Assembly: GCA_016213445.1 (NCBI GenBank)
Contig: JACRAJ010000002.1
Coordinates: 1-36,779 of the forward strand
DNA from: Candidatus Azambacteria bacterium
Lineage (GTDB): Bacteria > Patescibacteriota > Minisyncoccia > UBA10092
Reading direction: 5' to 3'
Length of the DNA: 36,779 nt
Shown: in pieces, positions 1-7,403 of the stretch
Layout of the letters: the number at the start of each line of letters is the position of its first letter
Position numbering within the stretch: the first letter of the stretch is position 1
The notes under the pieces: model-generated
Told to the model about the DNA's origin: nothing
Databases searched by the model: none
Seen by the model: only the letters and a program-made list of their open reading frames with translations
Translations under genes and position numbers: made by a program

Positions 1-74
1 AAGCCTTCGTTTTGGAATTTTTCCTCAAGAACTTTGGCCAGCTCCATTTCGTCTTCTATAATCAACAGTTTCAT
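1..74 (-). CDS. Response regulator receiver domain, N-terminal fragment
   Basis: Reading leftward from an ATG at 74, the frame stays open to the window edge and gives 24 residues beginning MKLLIIEDEMELAKVLEEKF. This is the first beta strand plus acidic pocket (the paired acidic residues E-D after the hydrophobic strand) of a CheY-like receiver domain, as found in OmpR/PhoB-type two-component regulators. The rest of the protein, including the phosphorylated Asp and any DNA-binding domain, lies outside the window. It is divergent from the metal transporter at 198. The family call is good for so short a piece; the output domain is unknown. Confidence 0.75.
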   Translation of the reverse strand, partial: MKLLIIEDEMELAKVLEEKFQNEG

Positions 75-197
75 AATTTATTAAATAAAGATTATTAGTA
101 AACAATAACAGTTTATCATAATTATTGCTTGTTAATCCAATATTTGCGGCATCTGGAATTATTTTAAAAAAAAATCTATAATGCACATATACATCAA
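75..197. promoter_or_regulatory. Divergent intergenic region with a TATAAT box for the NRAMP-like gene
   Basis: This AT-rich gap separates the response regulator from the transporter. A perfect TATAAT lies at 177-182, placing the likely transcription start near 189 and leaving fewer than ten bases before the GTG at 198. No convincing -35 box is seen at 16-18 bp spacing. No Shine-Dalgarno sequence precedes the GTG, which fits a very short leader. No other gene is visible in the gap. Confidence 0.5.
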
Positions 198-1469
198 GTG
201 AAACTGAATCGGAAAATCAAAAAATTTTTTAAGCGTTTGGGCCCGGGATTTATTACCGGCGCTTCCGATAACGATCCGTCCGGCATTGCCACCTATTCGC
301 AGGCCGGCGCCCAGTTTGGCTACCGCCAGCTTTGGACCGCGCTTTTTTCATTTCCATTTATGGCCGTTATCCAAGAAATGAGCGGCCGCATCGGCGTGGT
401 AACCGGCAAGGGACTTTCTGCCGTTATCGGGCGCCATTACTCCAAAAAAATCCTTTATTTCGCCATTACCCTGCTTCTTGTGTCAAATACCGTTAATATC
501 GGGGCGGATTTGGGCGCGATGGCTTCTTCTATGCGCCTTTTAATTGATCTGCCTTTTGCGGTATTGCTTTTAGCGATGACCGCGCTTATTCTTATCCTTG
601 AGATTTTTTTAAGTTATAAAACTTACGTTAAATTTTTAAAATATCTTGTATTATCGCTTCTTGCTTATATTGTCACCGCTTTCGCTATCAAACAAAATTG
701 GAGCGAGGTTTTAATATCCACGATACGCCCGACGGTTTTATGGAATAAAGCGTATTTGCTGAATATCGTCGCGATTTTAGGGACGACAATTTCTCCATAT
801 CTTTTTTTCTGGCAATCGGATGAAGAAGTCGAAGAAGAAGTTGCCAAACATAAATTGAAAGAAATGGGAGTCGGCACTCCGGAAATCGGCAAAAAAGACA
901 TTCGCGATATGCGAATCGACACGGTATTCGGAATGTTTTTTTCAAATTTTATAACTTTTTTCATAATTTTAACCGCGGCGGCAACCCTGGCGCTTTCCGG
1001 CATAACGGACGTAGATACGGCCGACAAGGCGGCTACGGCCTTGCGGCCGATCGCCGGCGATTTTGCTTATCTTCTCTTTGCCGTCGGCATTATAGGCACG
1101 GCACTTTTATCGGTGCCGATTTTAGCCGGTTCGGCTTCATACGCGGTTAGCGAGGCTTTTAATTGGAAAGAAGGATTGTATAAAAAATTTTCCAAAGCTC
1201 ATGGGTTTTACGGTGTAATCACCGTTGCCACGGCGATCGGACTGATAATTAATTTTACTCCGATTCCGCCGTTTAAAGTTCTTTATTACGCGGCGGCGTT
1301 AAACGGCATTCTCGCTCCCCCGCTTATGGCTTTAATGTTGATTATCGGCAATGACAAAAAAATTATGGGCAAATACACCAACTCTCGATTTTCCAATATT
1401 TTCGGCTGGTTCATCACCGCCGTTATGGCAATTGCGGCAATAGCGCTCATCTGGAGTTATTTTGTTTAA
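198..1469 (+). CDS. NRAMP (SLC11)-related divalent metal transporter
   Basis: A 423-residue membrane protein with about eleven hydrophobic segments and the NRAMP fold signatures. The TM1 metal-site motif, normally DPGN, reads DPSG at residues 26-29 within GASDNDPSGIATYSQAG. The TM6 motif, normally containing the transition-metal-selecting Met (MPH), reads SPY at residues 199-201. In classical NRAMPs the Asp, the Asn and the Met coordinate Mn2+/Fe2+. Loss of both the Asn and the Met is a feature of the NRAMP-related clade that includes Mg2+ transporters (NRMT), so substrate may be Mg2+ or a broader range of ions; this is inference. An acidic stretch (DEEVEEEV) follows TM6. The start is GTG at 198; the ATG at 181 is out of frame and lies inside the -10 box. 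Confidence 0.88.
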   Translation: MKLNRKIKKFFKRLGPGFITGASDNDPSGIATYSQAGAQFGYRQLWTALFSFPFMAVIQEMSGRIGVVTGKGLSAVIGRHYSKKILYFAITLLLVSNTVNIGADLGAMASSMRLLIDLPFAVLLLAMTALILILEIFLSYKTYVKFLKYLVLSLLAYIVTAFAIKQNWSEVLISTIRPTVLWNKAYLLNIVAILGTTISPYLFFWQSDEEVEEEVAKHKLKEMGVGTPEIGKKDIRDMRIDTVFGMFFSNFITFFIILTAAATLALSGITDVDTADKAATALRPIAGDFAYLLFAVGIIGTALLSVPILAGSASYAVSEAFNWKEGLYKKFSKAHGFYGVITVATAIGLIINFTPIPPFKVLYYAAALNGILAPPLMALMLIIGNDKKIMGKYTNSRFSNIFGWFITAVMAIAAIALIWSYFV

Positions 1470-1499
1470 ACGTTAAAATGAAAAATTCAGAATAAAAAA

Positions 1500-1528
1500 T
1501 TGTACAATAAATCATTAAATCATATAAT
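1500..1528 (+). promoter_or_regulatory. Probable sigma70-type promoter of the cupin gene
   Basis: TTGTAC (1500-1505) is followed after 17 bp by a perfect TATAAT (1523-1528), giving a transcription start near 1535 and a leader of roughly 19 nt without a Shine-Dalgarno motif. The -35 matches only at its first three bases; the spacing and the -10 are ideal. Confidence 0.6.
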
Positions 1529-1553
1529 AAGTTATCATCATTAAATTAAAAAC

Positions 1554-1952
1554 ATGAATGGATATATTGATAATATAGAAAAAGCGGCGTTGGAAAACGA
1601 TAATTTTCGCAAAGTCCTCTATACCGCCAAAAACAGCCAGTTGGTGCTTATGGCTTTAAAGCCGGGCGAGGAAATTGGCGAAGAGATTCACGCATTGGAC
1701 CAGTTTTTAAGGGTTGAAAAAGGGATTGGCAAGGCGTTTTTAGACGGAGTTGAACATTCTGTCGAAGATGGGAGCGCCGTTGTGATTCCCGCCGGAACAA
1801 GGCACAATGTAGTCAATGTTTCTGCCGATGCGGAGCTCAAGCTTTACACTATTTATTCTCCTCCCGAACACCGGGACGGCGTAATTCATGCGACTAAAGC
1901 CGATGCCATGGCTGACACCGCTGACCATTTTGACGGCAAAACTACGGAGTAA
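1554..1952 (+). CDS. Small cupin-fold protein
   Basis: A 132-residue single-domain cupin. Cupin motif 2 is clear at GSAVVIPAGTRHNVVN (Gly, Pro-Ala-Gly, His, Asn in the expected spacing). Motif 1 is present as a Gly-rich acidic strand with EEIH..DQFLRVEKGIG, where the usual HxH pair is reduced to one His plus Asp/Gln, so metal binding may be altered. Such stand-alone cupins are often annotated as sugar isomerases or mannose-6-phosphate isomerase-like, but nothing here fixes a substrate. It has its own promoter and is followed by a hairpin terminator, so it is probably monocistronic. Confidence 0.82.
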   Translation: MNGYIDNIEKAALENDNFRKVLYTAKNSQLVLMALKPGEEIGEEIHALDQFLRVEKGIGKAFLDGVEHSVEDGSAVVIPAGTRHNVVNVSADAELKLYTIYSPPEHRDGVIHATKADAMADTADHFDGKTTE

Positions 1953-1990
1953 TTAAGATGAAGAATTTGAAATAGCGGCAAGATAAAATA

Positions 1991-2014
1991 AAAAACGGGC
2001 TTTAGCCCGTTTTT
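1991..2014. terminator. Bidirectional Rho-independent terminator
   Basis: A 10-bp stem, AAAAACGGGC against GCCCGTTTTT, with a TTTA loop, is followed by a T-run on the plus strand and, by symmetry of the A-run, on the minus strand too. It lies between the convergent cupin (ends 1952) and GtrA-like (ends 2031) genes and can serve both. Confidence 0.85.
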
Positions 2015-2030
2015 TATTTTTACGCGTTTC

Positions 2031-2678
2031 TTATTTCTTAAATACGATGAATTTGTAGCCGAAAAAGTTTCCAAAGAAAGCGATGATAATGGCAAAAACC
2101 AACGCTATATTGGCCCAAATTTTCTGATCAATGCCGGCCGGCGCGCCGATAACATTAACAACAAGGTGCAAAACCCCGGTGTTTATAATGGCGACAATGC
2201 CGGAAACAAAGAAAAATTGAAAAGCTTCTCCGGTAATTTTTTTTATTCCCAATTCTTCAAAAGTCCAATATCGGTTCCAGAAAAAACTGTTTGTGACGGT
2301 TATGATAAAAGCGATTATATAAAATAAATCAACGGTGAAACCGGAGGCGATGTCGGTAATAAAAATTAAAAGATTGTAAATTCCGGCGCTAAGAAGCGTG
2401 TTTAAAACTCCTATAACTCCATATTTGCCCAGTTGAAAAAAACCGATTCGATTTTTGTATTTGGCCGCAAGATAAAATATATAAAGAGAAAAGATGGCGC
2501 CGATTGGAATAAAAAACGACCAGAACAATATAAATGGTTTTAATCCGATATTCCATTTTTCCAATAAATCCAGTATTTTTAAATTTTTCAGCGTCGGCAA
2601 TGAAAGCCAGGCAACAATTTCGCCGGCCAAAATTGCCAGCCAAAAATCTTTTTTAGCGTATTTTATTTCAGTTTCCAT
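2031..2678 (-). CDS. GtrA-like polytopic membrane protein
   Basis: 215 residues. The C-terminal two thirds (about 75-213) is a GtrA-type domain of four membrane helices: KYGVIGVLNTLLSAGIYNLL, a helix ending in the typical NSFFWNRYWTF segment, FVSGIVAIINTGVLHLVV, and a final helix ending FFGYKFIVFKK. GtrA proteins are thought to flip polyprenyl-linked sugars or assist surface-glycan synthesis. The N-terminal 75 residues add about two further helices and are not part of the core domain. It is divergent from two GT-C glycosyltransferases, which fits a role in lipid-linked sugar handling. Confidence 0.85.
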   Translation of the reverse strand: METEIKYAKKDFWLAILAGEIVAWLSLPTLKNLKILDLLEKWNIGLKPFILFWSFFIPIGAIFSLYIFYLAAKYKNRIGFFQLGKYGVIGVLNTLLSAGIYNLLIFITDIASGFTVDLFYIIAFIITVTNSFFWNRYWTFEELGIKKITGEAFQFFFVSGIVAIINTGVLHLVVNVIGAPAGIDQKIWANIALVFAIIIAFFGNFFGYKFIVFKK

Positions 2679-2690
2679 AAACTTATCGAC

Positions 2691-2719
2691 ATTTTAACAT
2701 GGATAATCTTTATGGTAAA
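2691..2719 (-). promoter_or_regulatory. Candidate promoter of the GtrA-like gene
   Basis: On the minus strand, TTTACC (2719-2714) and TAAAAT (2696-2691) are separated by 17 bp. The -10 ends 12 nt before the GtrA ATG at 2678. It overlaps the opposing promoter of the glycosyltransferase, so the two divergent transcripts may compete. Confidence 0.45.
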
Positions 2720-2721
2720 AT
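2694..2721 (+). promoter_or_regulatory. Candidate promoter of the glycosyltransferase gene
   Basis: TTAACA (2694-2699, five of six consensus bases) and TAAAAT (2716-2721) are 16 bp apart. The expected transcription start, about 2728, coincides with the second in-frame ATG of the gene, which suggests a leaderless message starting at 2728 and not 2722. Confidence 0.5.
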
Positions 2722-4353
2722 ATGGCAATGAGCAGGAAATATATTTTTGTTTTAATATTAATTATTGTTTTGGCGGTTTTTTTTAGATTCCGGCAGTTTA
2801 CGTCAATTCCGGCCGGCTTGTATCAGGACGAAGCGATGAACGGCTCCGATGCTTTGACTTCATTAAAATCCGGCGATTTTTCCGCTCAAGGCGGACCAGC
2901 CTCGGGCTGGAAGATTTTTTATCAAAATAATAACGGCCGGGAAGGAATGATGGTCTGGCTTGACGCGCTGGCCGTAAAATTATTCGGAACGGAACCATGG
3001 GTTTTAAGATTGTTTCCGGCAACAGCGGGAGTTTTGGCGGTTTTAGGCCTCTATTTTTTGGCATTGGAATTATTTGGCGCGGAAATCGCTTTAATTTCAA
3101 GTTTTTTTATGGCGACAAGTTTTTGGGCGGTGAATTTCAGCCGTACGGGATTTCGAGCCGGTTTAATGCCGCTTTTTTTGATTTGGTCATTTTATTTTTT
3201 GCTACGCGGCTTTAATATACGGATGTCCGACGCTCACAATAACGGGCATCGGACATTCGTATTTATGTTCGTTTTGGCGGGAATTCTGTTCGGTTTGGGA
3301 TTCTATACTTATATTTCGTTCAGGTTTGCGCCGGTGTTGGCGCTTTTAGTTTTTGGACCGGCGCTTTTAAAAAAATATAATGGCCGATTTAATCGGCAGT
3401 TATTAATCGGATTTTTATTTTTTATTTTGACGGTTTTTATCATTGCCCTTCCGATTGGATTGTATTTTCTAAAAAATCCGACAGACTTTTTTGGCCGAGC
3501 TTCCGGAGTTTCCGTATTTTCTTCGTCGTCTCCGCTTAAAGCGGCGGCTGCCAGCGTCATTAAAACCGTCGGCATGTTTAACATTGCCGGAGATTTTAAC
3601 TGGCGCCATAATTACGCCGGTTCGCCGGAATTGTTCTTTCCGGTCGGGTTGTTTTTTCTTTTGGGAATTTGGTTGAGCATTAGGCGGTTTGAGTTTAAAG
3701 ACAAGTTTTTGCTTCTTTGGCTTGGAGTTTTTTTACTGCCCAATGTTTTAACAAGCGAAGGCAACCCCCATTCTTTAAGGGCTTTGGGCGCCATGCCGGC
3801 GGCAATGATATTCGCCGGAATCGGCCTGTTTTGGCTTTATCAAAAAATTCAGGCGTATTTTGACGGCAAAATTAAAAATCCGGATTTTTTCAAATACAAA
3901 AGCCAGCTTTTAAGGTTAAAAAAAGAAACATTTTTGCTTTTAATGGTATTTTTGGTTTTTATCGGAGCTTATAATTTTAACGGATATTTCAATCTTTGGG
4001 CTTTTAATCCAAACGTTCTTTCGGCTTTTTCTCGCGACCAAGTTGAAATTGCGAATTATCTGAACAGTTTGCCGGAACAAACGGAAAAGTACGCCATTTG
4101 GGATGCAAGCGACAGAGCGACGGATAACGGGCTTCCGGTATCGGCTCAAACGGTTTATTTTTTAACGGCGAAAAAAATTAAAGTAAATTATTTAAAATCC
4201 GACGAACTTGATAAAATAAATCCCGGTGCAAATGGTTTGGTTATCGCTCCGTTATATTATAATTTGGATTTATTGCGCGATCTGAACAAACGATTTCCGC
4301 AAAGCAAAATTAATTTTATTTACATAAACACCGCCGTTGTATCGATTCAGTAA
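2722..4353 (+). CDS. GT-C superfamily (ArnT/PMT-like) membrane glycosyltransferase
   Basis: 543 residues with an N-terminal membrane helix, a first extracytoplasmic loop containing the acidic YQDEAMNGSDA motif expected of GT-C catalytic loops, and a chain of about ten further helices. These enzymes transfer a sugar from a polyprenyl-phosphate donor on the outer face of the membrane. Two palindromic repeats are embedded in frame: residues 54-63 (SAQGGPASGW) and about 166-181 (a hydrophilic patch with MSDAHNNGH). Removing the first leaves a smooth KSGDF-KIFYQNNNGREG junction. The start at 2722 is conventional, but the -10 box ends at 2721, so ATG 2728 may be the real start. It is followed after 20 nt by a second GT-C enzyme. 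Confidence 0.82.
   Translation: MAMSRKYIFVLILIIVLAVFFRFRQFTSIPAGLYQDEAMNGSDALTSLKSGDFSAQGGPASGWKIFYQNNNGREGMMVWLDALAVKLFGTEPWVLRLFPATAGVLAVLGLYFLALELFGAEIALISSFFMATSFWAVNFSRTGFRAGLMPLFLIWSFYFLLRGFNIRMSDAHNNGHRTFVFMFVLAGILFGLGFYTYISFRFAPVLALLVFGPALLKKYNGRFNRQLLIGFLFFILTVFIIALPIGLYFLKNPTDFFGRASGVSVFSSSSPLKAAAASVIKTVGMFNIAGDFNWRHNYAGSPELFFPVGLFFLLGIWLSIRRFEFKDKFLLLWLGVFLLPNVLTSEGNPHSLRALGAMPAAMIFAGIGLFWLYQKIQAYFDGKIKNPDFFKYKSQLLRLKKETFLLLMVFLVFIGAYNFNGYFNLWAFNPNVLSAFSRDQVEIANYLNSLPEQTEKYAIWDASDRATDNGLPVSAQTVYFLTAKKIKVNYLKSDELDKINPGANGLVIAPLYYNLDLLRDLNKRFPQSKINFIYINTAVVSIQ
2881..2910 (+). repeat. Family A 30-nt twin-hairpin element inside the glycosyltransferase
   Basis: Two adjacent 15-nt hairpins: TCCGCT-CAA-GGCGGA (one G-T wobble) and CCAGCC-TCG-GGCTGG. 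It is read in frame as SAQGGPASGW. Other copies are at 10060, 14875, 22114 and 31490. Confidence 0.85.
3217..3262 (+). repeat. Family B palindrome inside the glycosyltransferase
   Basis: A 17-bp inverted repeat (3217-3233 against 3246-3262, 15 Watson-Crick pairs) with a 12-nt loop. It contains the core GATGTCCGAC that is also present at 18466-18475. It encodes a hydrophilic stretch between hydrophobic segments of the host protein. Confidence 0.75.
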
Positions 4354-4373
4354 ATAAAAATTTATAAATTATT

Positions 4374-6230
4374 ATGAAAAAAATTAATCTTTTGGCCGCG
4401 GCATTTTTAACAATTTTCGGCTTGCTGGCTTTTACCAGCATGTGGAATGACAATGCCAATTATGATGAAAGAATTCACTTGCCGGCCGGCTATTCGTATA
4501 TCACCCAGCAGGATATGCGGCTAAATCCGGAGCATCCGCCGCTAGTTAAAGATTTAGCCGCTTTGCCGCTTTTTTTTATAAAAATAAATTTTCCGTATAA
4601 AAGCTGGGGTTGGAATACGCCTTTATCGGTTGATTCATCGCGAACTCCGGCTTGGCAAACCGATGTCGGTTTCGGAAATGATTTGCTTTATTTTTCCGGA
4701 AACGACGCTCAAAATATGATGCGGCTCGCGAGAATTCCGATGATTTTGATAGGGCTTCTTTTGGGTTTTTATATCTTCAAATTCAGCAAAGAATTGTGGG
4801 GCGATTGGGCCGGACTTATCGCTTTAGCTCTTTATTCTTTCTCCCCCACTTTTTTGGCGCATACCAGATTGGTGACGACCGATGTGGCCGCCGCCGCCGC
4901 TTTTTTTATAAGTTTTTATTATTTATATAAGTGGCTCAAATTGCCGACCCTCCGCCCTTCAAAAAATGGCGGGGGGCGTAATCTGTGGATTTTTGGAATT
5001 GTTTTGGGTCTTAGTTTATTAACTAAATTTTCAACGATTCTTTTGATTCCGATTTTTGGGTTTATCGTTTTAGTTTGGATTTTACTGCAAGAATCCGGCG
5101 AAAAATTACGGGCTTTAAAAAAATATCTTGGCGGATTTGTTTTGGTTCTAATGATCGCATTTTTGGTAATCGGCGCGGTATACGCTTTTCACGTTCGGAA
5201 TTATCCGGCCCAAAAACAAGCGATTGACACAGATTTTATTTTATCCACTTTTGGTTTCAAGCCGCTGGCTGATTTAAGTGTCTGGATTTCTTCGCAACCG
5301 ATACTTCGCGCTTGGGGTCAATACTTTTTAGGATTTTTAATGGTGCTCCAGCGATCCGGCGGCGGCAATACGACCTATTATCTCGGTTCGATTTCAGCCG
5401 ACGGTTCGCATTCTTATTTTCCGACGGTGTATATGCTCAAAGAGCCGCTCACTTATATTTTATTGGAATTTTTCGCCTTATTTTTAGCTTTGAAAAAATT
5501 TATCGCTTATAAAAAATCGGGCGGCGCGTTGTTTGGACGGGATTTTTCAAATTTGTTAAAAAATAATTTCGCCGAGTTTGGAATGCTGGCTGTGATTTTT
5601 GTATATTGGGCTTTATCCATTAAATCCAATCTCAACATCGGCGTTCGCCATATTTTGCCCTCTTTGCCCTTTATTTACGCCTTAACGGCTCGCCAGATAA
5701 GTTTTTGGATAAAGGGCAGCATTACGGAACGAATTGCGGATTATCGCGGATTTTGGCAGCTTTTTAGTTTGCACTGGCGCCGCATTAAAAAGGGGTTTGT
5801 TGTTGCCGTTTTGTTGATTTGGGCGGTTATTTCCGTTGTTTCCGTGTGGCCGTCGTTTCTGGCTTATTTCAATGAAATTGCCGGCGGCCCCGATGGCGGC
5901 TACAAATTTGTCGTAGATTCAAATCTTGATTGGGGCCAAGATATTTTGCGATTGTCGCGGTTTATAGAAAAAAATAACATTAAAGAAATTAAGATGGATT
6001 ATTTTTCCGGCGCGCCGGCGGAGTATTACATTAAAACCGCGAAAATCGATTCTTACAATCGGGAAATTCCGCAAAAGGGCTGGCTGGCGGTATCGGCGAC
6101 GATTTACATGGGCGCTTGCAAGGGCGATAAAATCCCCTGCTCTTACAACGAACGCGCTTACACCTGGCTTGATGCGTATAAGCCGGTTGCAAAAATCGGC
6201 TACTCGATTTTTGTTTATAAGATAGATTAA
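4374..6230 (+). CDS. GT-C superfamily (PMT/GT39-like) membrane glycosyltransferase
   Basis: 618 residues, a second integral membrane glycosyltransferase. The first extracytoplasmic loop carries the typical acidic catalytic motif in NANYDERIHLPAGYSYI and the RLNPEHPPLVKDLA segment common in this group. About ten hydrophobic helices follow, and the C-terminal soluble part includes DSNLDWGQDILRL, a motif often seen at the periplasmic end of these enzymes. It probably mannosylates or glycosylates surface proteins or lipids with a polyprenyl donor. It follows the previous GT-C gene by 20 nt on the same strand, so the two are likely co-transcribed. Residues 192-201 (TLRPSKNGGG region) derive from a palindromic insertion. 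Confidence 0.85.
   Translation: MKKINLLAAAFLTIFGLLAFTSMWNDNANYDERIHLPAGYSYITQQDMRLNPEHPPLVKDLAALPLFFIKINFPYKSWGWNTPLSVDSSRTPAWQTDVGFGNDLLYFSGNDAQNMMRLARIPMILIGLLLGFYIFKFSKELWGDWAGLIALALYSFSPTFLAHTRLVTTDVAAAAAFFISFYYLYKWLKLPTLRPSKNGGGRNLWIFGIVLGLSLLTKFSTILLIPIFGFIVLVWILLQESGEKLRALKKYLGGFVLVLMIAFLVIGAVYAFHVRNYPAQKQAIDTDFILSTFGFKPLADLSVWISSQPILRAWGQYFLGFLMVLQRSGGGNTTYYLGSISADGSHSYFPTVYMLKEPLTYILLEFFALFLALKKFIAYKKSGGALFGRDFSNLLKNNFAEFGMLAVIFVYWALSIKSNLNIGVRHILPSLPFIYALTARQISFWIKGSITERIADYRGFWQLFSLHWRRIKKGFVVAVLLIWAVISVVSVWPSFLAYFNEIAGGPDGGYKFVVDSNLDWGQDILRLSRFIEKNNIKEIKMDYFSGAPAEYYIKTAKIDSYNREIPQKGWLAVSATIYMGACKGDKIPCSYNERAYTWLDAYKPVAKIGYSIFVYKID
4948..4976 (+). repeat. Palindrome inside the second glycosyltransferase
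   Basis: A 9-bp stem, CCCTCCGCC against GGCGGGGGG (one T-G wobble), with an 11-nt A-rich loop. It is read as a Pro/Lys/Gly-rich insert between two membrane segments. It does not match families A or B and may be a further repeat type. Confidence 0.6.
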
Positions 6231-6362
6231 TTGAAAAACAAGCTGCGTTCTAGCTGTCGCTGGACAGCTGAGCGCGCGAGGAAAATTATTTATATTGGTT
6301 TTAAAGATGAAAAAGATTGAAGTGAATGCGGGTTTTGTTTTAAAAAACTAAAAAATAAAAAT
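6231..6362. other. Convergent intergenic region with a small hairpin and a repeat remnant
   Basis: Between the glycosyltransferase and FtsQ ends. A perfect 7-bp hairpin AGCTGTC-GCTG-GACAGCT lies at 6252-6269 with no T-run behind it. Bases 6320-6340 resemble, with one indel, the arm of the family C repeat at 7331-7350 (AAGTGAATGCGGG...TTGTTT). No gene or clear terminator is seen. Confidence 0.5.
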
Positions 6363-7154
6363 TTATTTCATTTTGTAAAAAACGCGGGTGGGGATGCGCA
6401 AGTCGATATATGCCAGATTTTTTTCGCCGTTTTTTACGGCTTCGTTCAAAGTGGTGAATAAACTATTCGCTTCCGATTTCGGGTCCTGATTCTGATCCAA
6501 ATAAATCTGCCAGCCGCGATCGGTGACGGCTTTAAAGTTGATATTCGGCGCAGGATCGACTTCAAATTCGGTTATTTTTATTTTATTGCGGGCGATTATT
6601 TCATTATTAAATTGGATTATGAAATTTAAAATGCCGTCGTTTAAAACTTTATCGCCCGGCGCGGCATTGTTTTTTCCAAAGTCTTTTATTTTCAATATCA
6701 AAGCTCCTTCCGTTTGCGGCGCTTCTTTAAAAATAATTCCTTCTTTGTCCAAGTAATAACTGCCGGTATTGTTTTGCCAGATTCCGATCTGCGTTCTTTT
6801 TTCGAAATCAATCGCCAAACCGTGAAGCGGTTTTTTTGAAATGCTGATATTGGTCAATTCGGGAAAGGCCGCCGCCAACTTAACGTTTAACCGATTTTTT
6901 GAAAGAATGAATAAATTTTCGCCGAGATGCAAAGGCGCTGACGCGGCCGTTAATTTATAAATATCATCGGCGGCGATTATGTCGTTTTTAGGCAGTTTTA
7001 CCTCCGTTATTTTGAAAAATGACGAAAAAAACAGCGCCCAAATCGCGATTATTAATATTGCGGAGGAAGCAAAATAAAAAAGTCTGAATTTCCAGTTTCT
7101 TTTTCTCTCTTCTTTTTTTATGGTTTTGAATCTCCAATATTTGCTCGACGGCAT
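6363..7154 (-). CDS. ftsQ: FtsQ/DivIB-like cell division protein
   Basis: 263 residues. A basic cytoplasmic tail of about 25 residues is followed by one membrane helix (about 26-47), then a POTRA-like segment (KITEVKLPKNDIIAADDIYKL to about 100) and the FtsQ core with a beta-rich stretch ISISKKPLHGLAIDFEKR and the YYLDKEGIIF motif typical of FtsQ. FtsQ bridges early and late divisome proteins. It lies on the same strand as the mre/aminoacyl-tRNA synthetase operon but is separated from serS by 249 nt of repeats. Sequence similarity in FtsQ is generally low, so the call rests on architecture plus the DKEG motif. Confidence 0.75.
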   Translation of the reverse strand: MPSSKYWRFKTIKKEERKRNWKFRLFYFASSAILIIAIWALFFSSFFKITEVKLPKNDIIAADDIYKLTAASAPLHLGENLFILSKNRLNVKLAAAFPELTNISISKKPLHGLAIDFEKRTQIGIWQNNTGSYYLDKEGIIFKEAPQTEGALILKIKDFGKNNAAPGDKVLNDGILNFIIQFNNEIIARNKIKITEFEVDPAPNINFKAVTDRGWQIYLDQNQDPKSEANSLFTTLNEAVKNGEKNLAYIDLRIPTRVFYKMK

Positions 7155-7403
7155 AATATAAAGATAACAAAAAAACGGCCGCTTTCAAAACAACACAAAT
7201 AATTTTCCTCTAAAAACAATCCCGCATTCGTTTTCTCGCGGGTTGTGAGCCCGAGCGGGCATGGTTTGCGAAGCAAGAGCGAGGGCGAACCCTTTCATTT
7301 CCCGCGCTGGGGGAAATGAAAAAAGCGAGAAAGTGAATGCGGGGTTGTTTATAGAGCGAAGAAAAAGCAATGAGATTGGGGTTAGGAAAGGAAAGCGGCG
7401 CAA
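7155..7403. repeat. Repeat-filled gap with a large inverted repeat (family C)
   Basis: Two 26-nt arms, 7214-7239 and 7325-7350, pair at 24 of 26 positions and enclose about 85 nt. Bases 7214-7250 are the reverse complement of 34660-34696 with 35 of 37 identical. Inside the big hairpin is a smaller 8-bp stem CATTTCCC/GGGAAATG. The right end (7374-7386) carries GATTGGGGTTAGG, close to the end sequence found at 28436-28450 and 34641-34655. No coding gene is credible here. It may be a miniature mobile element or a structured RNA. Confidence 0.7.
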
